Positions 24,482 to 37,168 are shown, counted from the first letter of the stretch. The stretch: DNA of 64,000 bases from Liolophura sinensis (GCF_032854445.1 NC_088304.1:8815704-8879703), one strand, 5' to 3'. Notes: generated by a model not told the origin, from the sequence alone. Numbers and translations: made by a program.

Positions 24482-25754
24482 GTAATCTAGTTCACCAAGT
24501 GAAACGATCCACCGTTATTCGTCGGCCATAGACGTAAGCCTTCTCCTTCTCAAAATGAACAGCTGAAAAAAGAGGGCCAACAAAAAACAAAATCTGTACC
24601 ATAAACTATACAACTCTGTAACTGTATCGTCTTTCGCACTAACACTGCTGCCACTAGTTACAGCGACAGATGCAGCGGGCGGTCATGGAGAGTTGGGGTA
24701 GTTTCCACCCCTAATCTAAGGTTATCAATAACATTATCACTATCAAAAACAAAGCGCGAGGCAGAGCAGTGAAAGTTCTTCGTGCGGGATTATCTATTCA
24801 TCAATTTTCAAAAAGTGACAACAACACGCATGCATCTAAGCACAACAAGCCTACTTTTGGGGACTTTATACCTTCCACACCACCCGACCACTTAGAACCC
24901 CGTCCCCATTTCCATAACATTTGACAGCTTATTCTTTCTACCAAGAGAGCTCTTTACTAAAGGGAGGTAACTCAATGGATAGCACATGTTAGGTCACAAA
25001 CAAATGAGTAACTATCAAATGTGCCAGATTAAGGAGGTAGATAATTCCTGGGGTTAATATAACATATTAGTCCCAGATAATTTTTTTTCAGAAAACCGGC
25101 TGCTTATGTGCTTTTCATTGCTGTGCACAGCAAATAAAATCTGCTCACAACCTTCAGGTTATGATGACCACCCTTCAAGTGGGTCTACATGAAATATGAC
25201 AGCAGAGGTATTAATCTATTTTTCCCTAACAAGTACAACACAATGGGATACCGGCGGGTTTTCTTCCCACATCAGGTGGCGCTAGTGTGAAGTCACAACT
25301 CTTTTGTTGCGCAGCGCCAAACATATTGCGTGTAGCGGCTTCATCTCTGACGTATTTGGTCTACCCATTGTGACAGTGGAATGTCCAACGTATTTGAAAT
25401 GACGTAATACATCCCACTTCGGACTTCTCCCAGTACCCCATTCCACTGCATCTTTTAATTTATCCATGAAACAGAAATAAAGGTGAAAGTAACGTTAACC
25501 ACTAGACGAACGAACAAAACTTACGTTCATATCTGGTCCACTTTGTATGAATGCACAGTCAGCATACTTTATTCCAGGAAAATTGCTTACTAGGGGCTTA
25601 ATCTCAAAATGCTTACATAGACCTCAGGTATTTCCACTGACTGTATGATTTGTACAGTGTATTGTTTTATGTAGTCTCTATATTTGATCTCACACAAATG
25701 CTGAGTAATAGGAGGTATATATTAGCATGAGTATCAATTTATTGCTTCAACATA

Positions 25755-25995
25755 AAATTACAGCTGTGGCCTCCGTGGCTCAGTTGGTTAGGGTGCTAGT
25801 GCAGCATAATGACCCAGAAGCCTCTCACCAATGCGTTCCCTGTGAGTTCAAGTCCAGCAACCTTCGGATGGTTGTGGGTATCCACCGGCTCTGCCCGGTT
25901 TCCTCCCACCATAATGCTGGCTGCCATCATGTAAGTGACATATTCTTGAGTACGGCATAAAACGCCAATCACATAAATAAATAAATAAATTGAAT
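25755..25995 (+). mobile_element. family A tRNA-SINE, near full length
   Basis: Starts with GGCCTCCGTGGCTCAGTTGG (box A), then box B GAGTTCAAGTCC. A middle block is deleted: CCAGCAACCTTCGG follows box B directly. The end is CCAATCACATAAATAAATAA. Confidence 0.9.
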
Positions 25996-26094
25996 TACAG
26001 CCTGGAAGATTTAAATATAGTGAAAGACAAAAAGACAAGTGCATGTTGAAAATTTCTGGGAGCAGGAGGGATTGGTGTAAACAGATGATTATGT

Positions 26095-26430
26095 TTTCTC
26101 TGTGGTAATCCGGGGATCAAACCCAGGTCGGGGTGATGCCAAAGACATAAAAAATAGTATTTGTTGCCGACTCACTTGGAACTCAGCATTGAGAGGTTAG
26201 AGGAAAGGCACAGGACTGGTTGGCCTTGTGTCAGTATAATGCGACTGAGGAGGGTGTCATATCTGGTGTCTCTGGCATGGTGCTTCTGTGGAAGCAGCAC
26301 TTTGGCTGCATGGACTCGCCCTGCTACAAGAATACACAGAATGTGTACACGCATCTGGTGACTCCTGGTCGACATGTGAAGAATTGTTGAGTACAACGTA
26401 AAAGCTCAAGCATATATACATACATACACT
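26095..26430 (+). mobile_element. family B SINE
   Basis: Second SINE family. It has box-B-like GGGGATCAAACCC, the body words TGCCAAAGACATAAAAA and GTCAGTATAATGCGACT, and the tail GTTGAGTACAACGTAAAAGC. The first part of the tRNA-like head is missing. Confidence 0.75.
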
Positions 26431-26771
26431 TTGTCTTGTCTTGTATGCTGTCATTTCAAACTGTCACAGCCACATTGACAAGGCTGAAGTAAAGACATCC
26501 TTGTGTTTTTAGATGAAATGACATGACTGACTCTTTTTAGGCTAAACATTGAAGCATCTGATCCTCAGGCTAATGTTGAACCTAATTATAAAATAAACAC
26601 AACAAAACATCCATTAAGAATTATGTTCCAGGCACAACTTTCATGTTTTATATTCAAAATCTACGTTACCGGACATCATGGCAGCCATTCTGAAAGTCCT
26701 TTTAACCACACACCATAAAAAAAAAAAAACGTGAATTTTGTTACGAACAGTTAACAGTAATAATATTTGCT

Positions 26772-29700
26772 TCAGTGCCTGGATGAGCCTGAAGAAGTGG
26801 CATGTCTCGAGTATGATGCATCATGGTAATGTCGGTCATTTGTTCTGGACTTATTATACGATGAATGCATCTCAGTCCCTCGTTTATCACGCTTCTGTAT
26901 GGGCTGCCGTACAAAATCCGGGTTGTATTGCGAGTTGTAGCGCTGCCCCTTCGCTGGAGCCTCCTGCTCACTGGGGTTTTGCGGAGGGGGTTCCCCCCTC
27001 AGGCGCCTCATCAAGTCATTAGACCTCTGCCTTTCATCTGCTTCTCTCCTCAGACGTTCTGCTCGCAGTTGCTCAAGTGACTTCGTAGAATGTGAGGTTC
27101 CTGTCTGCAGGATTTTCTCACTCTTCTTCTCAACTTTGGAATCTTTATGGTGATGCTTGTGCTTATGTTTCTGAAAAGCAGAGATAATTTTCTTAAGCTA
27201 AAAGTAAACCATAAAGGCTTCAGCAGTAAAGTTGTTCATGAACACAATGTCAGAGGTGTGCTTATTTTACTAACCTGGGTCCACTTTTCTTGTTTACCAT
27301 GTTGTCTTATGGTGCCATATAACATAGAGACGACCTTTACGAAAAAAAGTTACAAAAACATGAATTCCAAGCTTTGAAATTTGAGCTAAATTTGAAAACA
27401 ATTCAGTTCAATTTTTCTGTAGACACGCTTATCCTCAATTACCCACATAATGAACTTTAGCAGTGCCATAAGTGACATAAAATTCCATCTATCACTATGT
27501 TGATGATGATAACAGGAAGATGTTCTAAAGCTTTGTTTGGACAGTTGGATTATACGTTACTAGAAACTTTCAGCACCATAAGTAATATACTATGACAATA
27601 ATTTGCCTCTAAAAATGCACTTTTTGGTTCACACAGTAAGAATTCTTAGAATCTGTCACCTTGTGCTTATCTGAGTGATGAGAAGACTTTTTCTTCTTCT
27701 TGACATACTCCAGCATTTCCTTCATGGGATCCAAATCATTCATCTTTCTTTTCAGCTTTAAGCTCTTAGCTCTGAAACAAAGAGTAAAGTAATAAATTTA
27801 CATATACTGAGCATGTATTAGAAGATACAGGGTTTTCAGGACTCCACAATCATTCAGCTGTCATCTGCTGAAGTGTACAGGTACTGCACTGATCTGTCAG
27901 ATACCACTATCAGCCGGTGTAAATTCCTATCCACTGAAGTTCTATGGGTTCACCACAAGCAAACTATTAGCAGGCTAATAGCACACAAATGAGATTCCTG
28001 CAGAGGAGGTCTAGTTTTGTTTTACTTTCAAACTTACATGTCCTCTTCATCTTCTTCAAGCTTTCTTCTGCCCTTCTTCAGATACCATGGCTTTTCAGCT
28101 AAAATAATGCGAAAAACTTCATTCTACAATCTTTACTTTTCAACCTGTTTCTTGCTTCTAATTAAAAATGAAACCAATTTAATATATAAAAATCTAAATG
28201 TGCCCCAGAAAACCAATGACCGGTCTGGCGAAAGTCATAACCGTCCTCTTTCAATAAACAAATGATTTTAAACTCACGTTCAAAAAAATTTTAAAAGTTT
28301 CCTGATCATTTAAAGATACCCAAGTTACTTTATTACTTACCTAATTACAAACCAGTTCACTTCGTGGCTCCAAAAATATGCAACCATCTTGTTTTAGGAC
28401 TTTGAAAATGTACAACAAATTTCTTTTCCGACTCAGAAAATGTAGAGCCAACACAAACTTTGACTCAATCAATGTACACCCTACTTACTTTGTGATTCAG
28501 CAGATCCTTGACCAAGGTAGGTCAACAATCCAATTTTCATTTCAAGTTTCTCCTGCTCTTCTTTCTTCTCAGCTTCATGCTCAGCATTTTTCCCTGACAG
28601 TTTTTTCTGAAACATCGGAAGATGGCTCAATGATTATTTATTGATTTTAAGAAAAGCTTATCATTGCTTGACACAATGAATTTTTACTTCACTTCACACT
28701 CAGCACAGTATATACTATATTTTCATCACCTTATAAACGAAAGCTTACAGAGTCTCTTACATCACAACTTTAAGTTTTAACCCTGATGCTTTGCAGAGGC
28801 CGACCAGGGTGGGGGAATTAACTGGTTTATGTGACTGGGTAGAGGTAATATCTCATCAGACACTTTCAAAAGGGTTTAAGTGTTAAGCCACAGCTAAACC
28901 AGCAGAATCGGGATTCATACGTGCATGTACCAGCTGATTAATAAAGGGGCAGTGGCCTTCAATGAACACAACCCAGAAAACTCAACTTGCATGCACAGCA
29001 TGTATCCAGAATTTACAAAGCAGGTGTACAGAAAGTAATTTACATCCACAAAATTTTTATTCACACCCAAATATACAGTGCATGTAAAGAAAAACTTACA
29101 TTGTAACAGTGAGCTAACAGTCGTCACTGATAAATACTTACGCCTTCTTCAATGTCACTGAAGAAGTTGATGTGATGAAGCGCCTGCTGATTGACCTCTG
29201 CTGTGATAAACTCCGCCTTCCTGTCACTGGGCCCCTCCCCCTCATCGTACCTTGGCTCCTCTTCACTTTTCAGTCGATTTTTGGCCCTCTGCCTCAACAG
29301 TTCAGTCCTTGCTTCCTGCTCCTATATAAGATAGAGAACAAATGTGCAGAAATCTCATAACCCAACAAACATTTGTAAGATAACTCATATATAAAATCAT
29401 ACTTTTTTTTTTTACTTTACTAAAGATTTACAAGGAAATTGATTCGCTGTTTAACGAAGGCTTTTCCCTCATAGTAGCAATAAAATGAGATTTTATTTTT
29501 AAATTAACTTACAGCTGAAAACTTCAGACAATGCTGTGAATTGTTTATAAGATAATATAAACATTATATGTTGTTTACATTATTATTAAATGGAGTAACA
29601 ATTCATCATTAATATCCATTAAGAGGTTATTAAAATCCACTTTATGTATTTACACACAGCAGAAGGGTGCTTCCACAAAGAAGTTCTAGATGGATAGGGC

Positions 29701-32101
29701 AGTACTGAATAACCTCCACTCTCCCACTTAAACGTGCATTTTTAGGAGCAAGTTGTGACTCAGTGGGACCTCAGAAAATTGATAATGGTAAGGTTCAGAG
29801 TTAAAGTGGTATAAGCTGATTAAAGACCTGGTTTTAAGGCAGATTTCAATTTTGCAGACATGTGTGAAAAGCCTTTAGAAGATAAACGTTTTGTTATTTT
29901 TTAATTCATTCGGAGATAATTTTAAAATCCTGGCCGTAATTAATTACAATAAACAGATTTAGCAAAATCTTAAGCTGAAATTCACGGACTTGATTTAAGA
30001 TCTCAAGACATTTCTACGACTCTCAAAGACTGGTATAGTGTACTTTTACATGCTGTTACTGAGAAAATAATTGTCTGACATGACATAGCCTACACAGGTT
30101 ACTGCATGCTTTAATAGGCGAGGTTCCAATTCACATAGTTTCACGCCTCAAAAACTGATCTCTCGCTATGTCGTGATCGCTGTCGTGTAACATGGGAGGT
30201 AATTCAGAGCAAGCCGACAGACTTTATTTATTTGATTTATTTATTTGATTGGTGTTTTACGCCAAATATTTCACTTATATTTCGGCGGCCAGCATTATGG
30301 TGGGTGGAAACCGGGCAGAGCCTGGGGGAAACCCACAACCATCCGCAGGTTGCTGACAGACCTTCCCACGTACGGCCAACAGACTATAACATATACATAT
30401 ATCTGTGATCATGGCAATATTCAACAAGACCTAGGACTGCTCTGTCTAACAGTATACATATATACTGTGCGATTACTAAACTCCTTTTATATATTCATTT
30501 ATTTGATGGTTGCTTCCATGCCATAATCAAGAATTCTTCACTTTAACAATGGAGGTCAATTTCATGGGTGGAGGAGATTGTACTGCCCTGGGTAAAGTAC
30601 TTTCCCCTCATGTCAATGCGACGTACATGTACAGATATGTGCACTATATTTGTGAAAGACAAGAGGACTTCATGGAACGTCAGAATACACAAACAGACAC
30701 ATGAGTATTGTGGACCGTTTATTGTTCCAAGGCCTTACACACATTAAGAGTGGAAAATCAAAAAAAAATTCCAGTCCAAGGGTGGACTTGAACTCACACC
30801 TTGCATGTCCTAGCTACTGAAAGCTCTGCACCTTTCAACAGTATAACTGTGCAGCTTTGTACTGTTACAGGCCATTTTGTAATGTGAGGTCATGGCTCTG
30901 ATGTGACGTACCTCTCTATCCACTATTTATGTCGCAGGCCCTCAAATCAATTAAGCTGCTGTCCTCTAAAGAATAGACCTATAATATATCCACTATCTAT
31001 GTGTACATGAAGAAGGACAAGGTGGGAAACGTTCCGTTGAGTTTAGAAATGGCAAAGCATTTCTCCTCTCTTCTTACACTTATATATACTTTACGATGCC
31101 TTAAATGTTTAGTGCTGCCAATAGTTTGTCTGAAAGTGACAGTGTGTCTAGGGGAAGGCTTAATTAATGTGTTGATGGATTCTGGACACACTGGATACTT
31201 CTGATAACAGTTGGCACTAGACTTTAACTTGCTGTGAAGCGGAAATTACTGTAAAACTAGTGGAGAGTGTTACCTCTAAACATTGCTGGAACTTTGTTCC
31301 TCACCTCGTCCGACTGACAGCCCGAATGATTCCGCCTAGTCCCTTGGACCAAATTCACAATACAAATGCTGTCTACCAGGGTTACCAACGCAGCATAAAA
31401 TTTAACCCAAAAAATCTACATTTTTAGAGGCAAAAAAACACCACAAAATATTTCAACTATTCTAATACCAATAGGTTATCAGAATAGACAAATATATCTA
31501 CATGTATCTATTTAGGCATACATGTACACAGTATTAGAAGAGGAACTGTACAATTGATACAAGAGCCTGTGCTTCACGCTTACAGCTAAAGCTATTCGTC
31601 GCTGTCTCTCCTTCTCTTCCTCTGCCGCCTTTTCCTCGTCTCTCCTCACTCTTTCTATGTTCTTCTTTGTACGCACATGCCAACTGAAAACAAAATCTTA
31701 TCAGTTACTGTTTTGTTTGTTGCATTGATTTCTTTATTTATTTGGTTGTTGTTTAAATTCACATACGCAAGAACTTTTCATTTATACTTGGGGATTAACT
31801 TTATGGATGGAGGAAACCAGATTGCCTGGGGTATACCAGCAACCTTTGGCAAGTTACTGGGGACATTTTCCACGTCTGACATATAGGTAAGTCTACCACA
31901 AAAAGACAAAGTTCAAGAAGTCTGCCATATTAGCTTACTCTACGAAAATAAGGAACATTGTCACACATTATCCACCGTCAAAGCAGGAAACATGCGTGAC
32001 GAAAATTGGACACCGATTAACTGAAACGTATGCAACACAAATGCCCAGGGAGCTATGATAAATAACGTTGAAAATCACCTTTTTTGTGGTAAAATATTCA
32101 T
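26772..32101 (-). CDS. LENG1: LENG1-like CIR N-terminal domain protein
   Basis: Seven exons in transcript order: 32101-32079, 31683-31584, 29321-29142, 28606-28489, 28098-28038, 27771-27660, 27170-26772. All have GT-AG borders and continuous phase, giving 330 residues (human LENG1 264). The start [16 protein letters not shown] is the CIR N-terminal domain seen in LENG1 and CIR1 (human MNILPKKSWHVRNKDN). Other landmarks: [66 protein letters not shown] and [10 protein letters not shown], all in human order. The protein is charged and mostly helical/coiled, with His/Lys-rich [11 protein letters not shown] around the last junction, as expected of a nuclear protein. Its molecular role is poorly known. 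Here a spacer of about 35 residues after the second exon and a longer Ser/His-rich tail make it larger. The 23-nt first coding exon is very short but matches exactly. Confidence 0.95.
30225..30375 (-). mobile_element. family A SINE fragment in LENG1 intron 2
   Basis: Tail and 3' body in reverse orientation (TTTATTTGATTGGTGTTTTACGCC first, then CAGCATTATGGTGG and CCATCCGCAGGTTGC), truncated inside the body. A much more decayed relative may follow at 30497-30600. Confidence 0.8.
31722..31886 (-). mobile_element. family A SINE, strongly decayed, in LENG1 intron 1
   Basis: Recognisable only by order: TTTATTTATTTGGTTG, CAAGAACTTTTCATTTATAC, TTTATGGATGGAGGAAACC, and GGCAAGTTACTGG in place of the usual GCAGGTTGCTGG. 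Confidence 0.55.
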
Positions 32102-32344
32102 TGCGATTGTCCGTCACCTGTGGAACTGAATATAGCCGTCAAATCCCACAGCAATCTGAATACATTAAAAGTCGTTAAACTGGAAAACACCTTAATAAAC
32201 TGATTATTCTAAATATCACTTCCACGAGTATCTACCGCTGAGGATAAAGTCAAAGAAGGATAACTCTCAAGGTATTTAACGCAAGAAGAGTTACCGGGCT
32301 TGGCTAGTAACATCAAGCCCTAGACAAATGGTTGGATTTTTCGC

Positions 32345-32425
32345 TTGCTAGTGTTTGTGTTTGTTTGGTTGGGGTTTTTCGTCGCTTTCAACATTATCAA
32401 ATTACAACGGTGTCCCCTTGTAACA
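32345..32425 (-). mobile_element. SINE tail of a third family
   Basis: In reverse complement the run GGACACCGTTGTAATTTGAT then AATGTTGAAAGCGACG and AACCCCAACCAAACAAAC is a SINE-type tail. A relative lies at 24105-24165. Confidence 0.55.
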
Positions 32426-32469
32426 GGCTGTAAGGCCATACCAATGGGACATATTTAGAGTGCTGCCTA

Positions 32470-32795
32470 ACTAGAACACAAGGCACGACTACCCACCCAC
32501 TCATGCCAAAGACTTTGAAAATGATACTTGCGGCTGCCTCGCTTGACGCTCAGCACTGAGTTCTTAGAGCAAGGAAACATTGATTGGCCTGGTGTCAGTA
32601 TAATGTTACTGGGTGAGGTGTCATGTCTGATGTCTTCCGCATGATACATGTACTTCAGTGGCGGCTGCACTTTGGCCGTATATGGACTCGTCCTGCCACA
32701 AGAAGACACGATACACTCCTAATGGCACGTCATATGACTGAAAAATTGCTAACTACGGCGTTAAACCCCAAGCATTCATTCACTTATTCTGGTTT
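32470..32795 (+). mobile_element. family B SINE
   Basis: Body words ATGCCAAAGACTTTGAAAAT, GCCTCGCTTGACGCTCAGCA, GTCAGTATAATGTTACTGGG and tail TAACTACGGCGTTAAACCCC then AAGCATTCATTCA. The 5' head is missing. It lies about 370 bp upstream of the LENG1 start codon. Confidence 0.8.
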
Positions 32796-33104
32796 TTCTG
32801 TAAGACTTTAATCATTATTATACTATATATAGTAGTATAATTTATCTGAGTAAAGCGCAAATAACATCAGCATATACAGCCTTTATGGGCATACTTTAAT
32901 TGAATCCTATTAATTTTCCACGAACATACACTTAAAAAATGAATCTGTTAATTTTAACAGAAAGTCTTAATGTCTGAGTAATGTTAGAATGTATTCTGTT
33001 ATTGTAACATAATATTGAATCTTTCTGTTGAATTAACAGAATATGAGTGCTACATTTAACAGAATAATTTGCAAAATAAATTAATAATAACTGTCTCTTT
33101 GCCT

Positions 33105-33780
33105 AATCATTGGTTATTCGCCACCTATTTAGTTATTCACAATCTGACTATTCACCATCTCTATGGATATTTACCGCCTTTTTAGCTATTCACCATCTTT
33201 CGAACTATTCGCCGTCATTTTGGTTATTCACCGTCTTTTTAGCTGTCTACTATATCAATGACAATTTACACTCTCGTTGGTTATTCATCGTCTCTGGCTA
33301 TCCACCGTCTCTTTAACAGTTTACAGCTTCTTTGGTTTAAATTAGCTAATCACAAGCTGTTAGGCCATTCATCTTTTTCTGGCTCTTCGCCGTCATTTCG
33401 GCTATTCAGCGTCACTTCAACTACCACCTCAACGGTTATCCACAATCTGTTTAGCTATGCATCGTCCTTGGTTATTAAAGGTCTCCTTGGCTATTCACCT
33501 TTTCTTTGGGTATTCACAGTTTCTTTGGGTATTCATCGTCTATTCGCCAGCTCATGGACTGTCTGTCTGGTTTATTCACCACCTGTTTGTCTGTTCACCA
33601 TCTTGTGGATATTCACCATGTCTTCAACTATTCGTCATCCATTTAATTATCCACTAATCTACATTCCTTGATTGTTCACCGAAACTTTGACGATTCACCC
33701 TTTCTTCCTGTATTCGCCATGTCTTCATATTCACCATTTGTTCTATTGTTATTCACAACCTTTCTAGGTAGGCCTATTCA
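33105..33780 (+). repeat. degenerate minisatellite (TATTCACCGTCTTT-like)
   Basis: Around thirty imperfect repeats of a 20-26 bp motif centred on GGTTATTCACCGTC, with variable spacers. The long plus-strand frames here come from the repeat being poor in stop codons. It ends at a G run and a SINE. Confidence 0.85.
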
Positions 33781-33788
33781 TTATGTCT

Positions 33789-34072
33789 TTGGGGGGGGGG
33801 GGGGGGCTCCGTGGCTCAGTTGGTTAGCGCGCTAGCACAGCGTAACGACCCAGGAGTCTCTCAACAATGCGGTCGCTGTGAGTTCAAGTCCAGCTCAGGT
33901 TGGCTTCCTCTCCGGCCGCAAGTGGGAAGGTCTGCCAGCAACCTGCGGATGGTCGTGGATTTCCCCCTGGCTCTGCCCGGTTTCCTCCCACCATAATGCT
34001 GGCCGCCGTCGTATAAGTGAAATATTCTTGAGTACGGCGTAAAACACCAATCAAATTAATAAATAAATCAAA
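33789..34072 (+). mobile_element. family A tRNA-SINE, full-length reference copy
   Basis: Best copy in the window. After a run of 16 G (33791-33806) comes CTCCGTGGCTCAGTTGGTTA (box A), GCGCGCTAGCACAGCG, GCGGTCGCTGTGAGTTCAAG (box B), the CTCTCCGGCCGCAAGTGGGA block, CCAGCAACCTGCGGATGG, CCTCCCACCATAATGCTGGC, CTTGAGTACGGCGTAAAACA, then the CAATCAAATTAATAAATAAA tail. The RNA polymerase III boxes suggest origin from a tRNA. Confidence 0.95.
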
Positions 34073-34796
34073 TTAAGTCTTTGGCGTTTCAGCATCACTT
34101 TGGCTTTACACTATCCACATGTACATAAGCAGGGTTGTTATCCTGTTTTGTTAAGTGCTCATGTGTGAAGTTAGATATGCTCTTATCCATGTTATCGGCG
34201 ATCTATTTGTACTTGACCACGCGTAGGATTGTGTGATATTTTCACAATAACAGTTGTTGTCGCAATTCCAAATAAACATACCCAGATACTGTCATTTTCT
34301 TGTTATTGTGTATCTTCACAGTAATCCTACGTCTATCGACATCAGAACTATCATCACACTTGACAGAAAACGATTTCATGGCGCACAGACACTTTCGTGC
34401 CACAGTTTGTACAAAAATCATCAAATATATGGCTGTTCGTTTCTATTTGTATAATTTGTCAACTTACTCAACTTCGTACTTTGCATAGATTGACAGACTT
34501 TATATGATAAACTCTATCCGGTTTAGACGACTTATTATTAATTAACTAAGGACCTGTCAGTCAATGGCACACATGGACGTGGTTTCATGGCTTTGTTCAG
34601 CCGGTCGTCATGTGAAGATTTGCTACAGTATAATCAGTGCTTTGCAATTGCAGCTTGCGATAGCTTGGAGATACTATGTCCATAGTCAATCTGTCATCTA
34701 AACCATGTAGATTTAAATAGGGAGAAAAAATACCGTTAGTATTGTGATGGTGACCTCGAGATATTGGGTAAAGTATAATTAAAGACATTCAACACA

Positions 34797-34910
34797 GACA
34801 GTAAGACCAGAGCAGCGAGAACAGCTGGCAGATGGTCACACGTAACCGGTGAAATACGACGTCTTGTCAGTTTTCTCATTCTGTCCATGGCTTAGCAACA
34901 TGGCTTTAGC
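34797..34910 (-). repeat. family C repeat, copy 2
   Basis: Minus-oriented. Contains ACCAGAGCAGCGAGAACAG, GGCAGATGGTCACACGTAAC, CGGTGAAATACGACGTCTTG and ATGGAATTAGGT, the complement of the family C core. Confidence 0.75.
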
Positions 34911-35004
34911 ATGGAATTAGGTAATAAAAATGCAGTGATGTTAATTGTAGTTGGTAAGACTACCGACCCGCAGTCTCTGCGGTCACTAGCATGGCCTTAT
35001 GACA

Positions 35005-35181
35005 CAGCCGTACTCAAGAATATTTCACTAATACGACGACGGCCAACATTATGGTGGGAGGAAACCGGACAGAACCCGTGGCAAACCAACGAACATCAGT
35101 GGGTTGCTGCAAGACCTTCCCACTCACAGAGACCACATTGGATAGAGGCTCCTGGGTCATTTTACGCTGCGCTAACCAACA
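35005..35181 (-). mobile_element. family A SINE fragment
   Basis: Reverse-oriented: CCGTACTCAAGAATATTTCA, ACGACGGCCAACATTATGGT, CAGTGGGTTGCTGCAAGACC, GAGGCTCCTGGGTCATTTTA. It ends just before a possible start codon at 35220 and contributes most of a longer open frame that should not be read as a gene. Confidence 0.85.
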
Positions 35182-35219
35182 TAGCTAACGTACATAGAAT
35201 ATATGGAGCTCTGTGGGCC

Positions 35220-35709
35220 ATGGCTTCTTCATGCGCTGAAGCCACAGAGAGCATTAGCACGGACAAAGATATTACGTATGCCAATAGATATGGATTTACT
35301 TCCAACCACTTTCCATGTATACCGGAGGTGAATAAACAAGTATGCCATTATCCCATTGATTCGTTAACCGTTTTGTCGAGTTAAGAACAGGTTTTGTGTT
35401 GGAAGAGTATTCTCTTATGTATTTTAATTTGTAGCTTATGTGACTACCTAGTACAAGCATTAACTATGCATGGCGGTTGGCTTAAGCCTGGTGCAGACTC
35501 GATTCGCGAAGCAAGGCTATGAATACAACTCGCCAGGCATCAAGACCTCTCTTGCTCGCTCTGACCGAAATAAATTTGAAAGTGATGGTGAACCCGAAGC
35601 AAAAAGGACGTATATATCATCAGGCAGGCCAATTCACGCAGATTTCAGATACGATTTGCATGATTTTGTCAGATTCATTTTACAGCAAGTAAATCGCAAA
35701 AGAACATAG
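35220..35709 (+). CDS. candidate two-exon gene of unknown function
   Basis: Two open segments, 35220-35327 (ATG, donor GAG|GTGAAT) and 35497-35709 (acceptor GGTGCAG, stop TAG), join in phase 0 to give 106 residues. Exon 1 begins MASSCAEATESISTDKD and ends NHFPCIPE; exon 2 begins TRFAKQGYEYNSPGIKTS and ends with a basic QQVNRKRT. Small, polar, Tyr- and Arg-containing, no signal peptide or membrane span. The style recalls small ciliary microtubule proteins, but I recognise no family. Against it: the intron is only 169 bp, its acceptor has a weak pyrimidine tract, and the start lies 39 bp past a SINE. Confidence 0.3.
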
Positions 35710-36214
35710 TGGTTTGACGGTGGGATTTTGGGGTCATTTTTAATAGGTTGAAGCACAAAGAAGTCACTGTTTTTTATTTGCGTTAAGCAGTCTGACTGTT
35801 AATTTGAAATATTACATACAGATATGGGTCTAGTACCATATGTATATTAACGTTGACCACATAAATATAGCAATCACAGGATGTTTAGTAATAGGAATCA
35901 GTGACGTCACCGTGTTGAATGATGTTCAAACGTCTAAGGAAACCTCAGTCGTTATTCGCATTTTATTGACTGCCTTCCCAAAAAACAAGTAAAAAATAAA
36001 GAAGACTACCAATAAAATCTCCATGAAATGGAAGTTTAAGATGATGTACACGTGCTTTATTTAAGGTGGTCTAATCCTTTAATAATTGCACAAGTTAAGC
36101 AATGGATCATATATATCTCCTTCCAAAACGCGCAGAAGAAAAACAATCGACAGCTGAGTGAGATAAAAATTGTGTTCTGACGCGTGACAGGTGAAGGGTG
36201 AATCGCACAGTGTG

Positions 36215-36375
36215 TGGGATTCCAGAGCAGGCGACAGGCTCTTGGTCGATAAGGATGCGTGTTCAAATCCAACTCTTGCCGGTTTGATTGTGATTTGACG
36301 TGAGGAGATTTGTCAGATACCTCTTCGGGATTTATTCCACCTATAAATCTGAACACCATCGTTCTTTTCTTAGCT
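36215..36375 (+). mobile_element. possible tRNA-derived SINE of another type
   Basis: AGGCGACAGGCTCTTGGTCG and GCGTGTTCAAATCC read as weak A- and B-box-like segments, followed by about 100 bp ending CTATAAATCTGAACACCATC. Only one copy is visible, so the family assignment is weak. Confidence 0.35.
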
Positions 36376-37168
36376 TAATTGTTCGGCTTTCAACCAATTT
36401 TTTCCAATGTACTTGTTAATTCTATAAATTAAGGTTTAATGTGAAACTCTTGCGAGGCTATGCATGGAATACTCCATTTGTGAGAATCCACAAACAACAA
36501 ATCGCGTCACTCGTACCCTGCGCTCGTCAGTCCACATGGTCAAAAGACATATCGGGATCGTATGACACCACGGCGGAAATAGGTGGATTTTCAGGTTATT
36601 GAAAAACCTCGAATTTCATTAGTTAAAACTGACAACATTGCGGCGTTTTCGATTTCCTCACTGTGCGTGTTTTTACTTGCTTTGAACTATGACATATCGG
36701 TTATACAACACCACAAAAATTAATTGGTACCTTTTTAATCTTCAGGTCAACTACTTCATCGATATCTACATTTAATCTAGTGTTTTCTTCTAAGCAACAC
36801 ATACAGAGTAAATGAACAAATGTTACGTAAGGTTTTGAGGTATGGAATGCTTTTTGATTCATCACATTTGTGACCTTTAAACTTACCTCCCAACAGCCCA
36901 CTTCACGCTTCTTTTAGCGCTCTTTGTGTCGTACATCGTAATGTCGTTATAAAAGTGTGTTTTGTTTAACAATTTTACAAGTATACAAGCTTTTTTTACA
37001 CTCAGGCTTTGTACCCAAGAAACTCCTAACTACCAGGTGGAAGTGCTTCGATTTTCTCACGTGATATCGATTGGCAAAAACACTTCACAATTTCTTTTTA
37101 GTTATGGAAGTTTACGGACGCCCCTTCAGGGCGATAGTTTGAGCAGTTCAGGCCGAGGAGGGCATGTC

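Noticed and set aside
25755-25850. tRNA gene at SINE heads (also 33.8, 38.8, 44.6 and 57.9 kb)
   Set aside because: A- and B-box-like words are present, but no cloverleaf with paired acceptor stem, and each is followed by a SINE body and tail.
33110-33671. Plus-strand frames of 68-137 codons rich in Ser/Tyr/Phe
   Set aside because: Translation of the degenerate TATTCACCGTC minisatellite; no start or splice support.
34911-35384. 157-codon plus-strand frame as one gene
   Set aside because: Its first two thirds translate a family C repeat and a reverse-oriented SINE; only the part from 35220 is considered.
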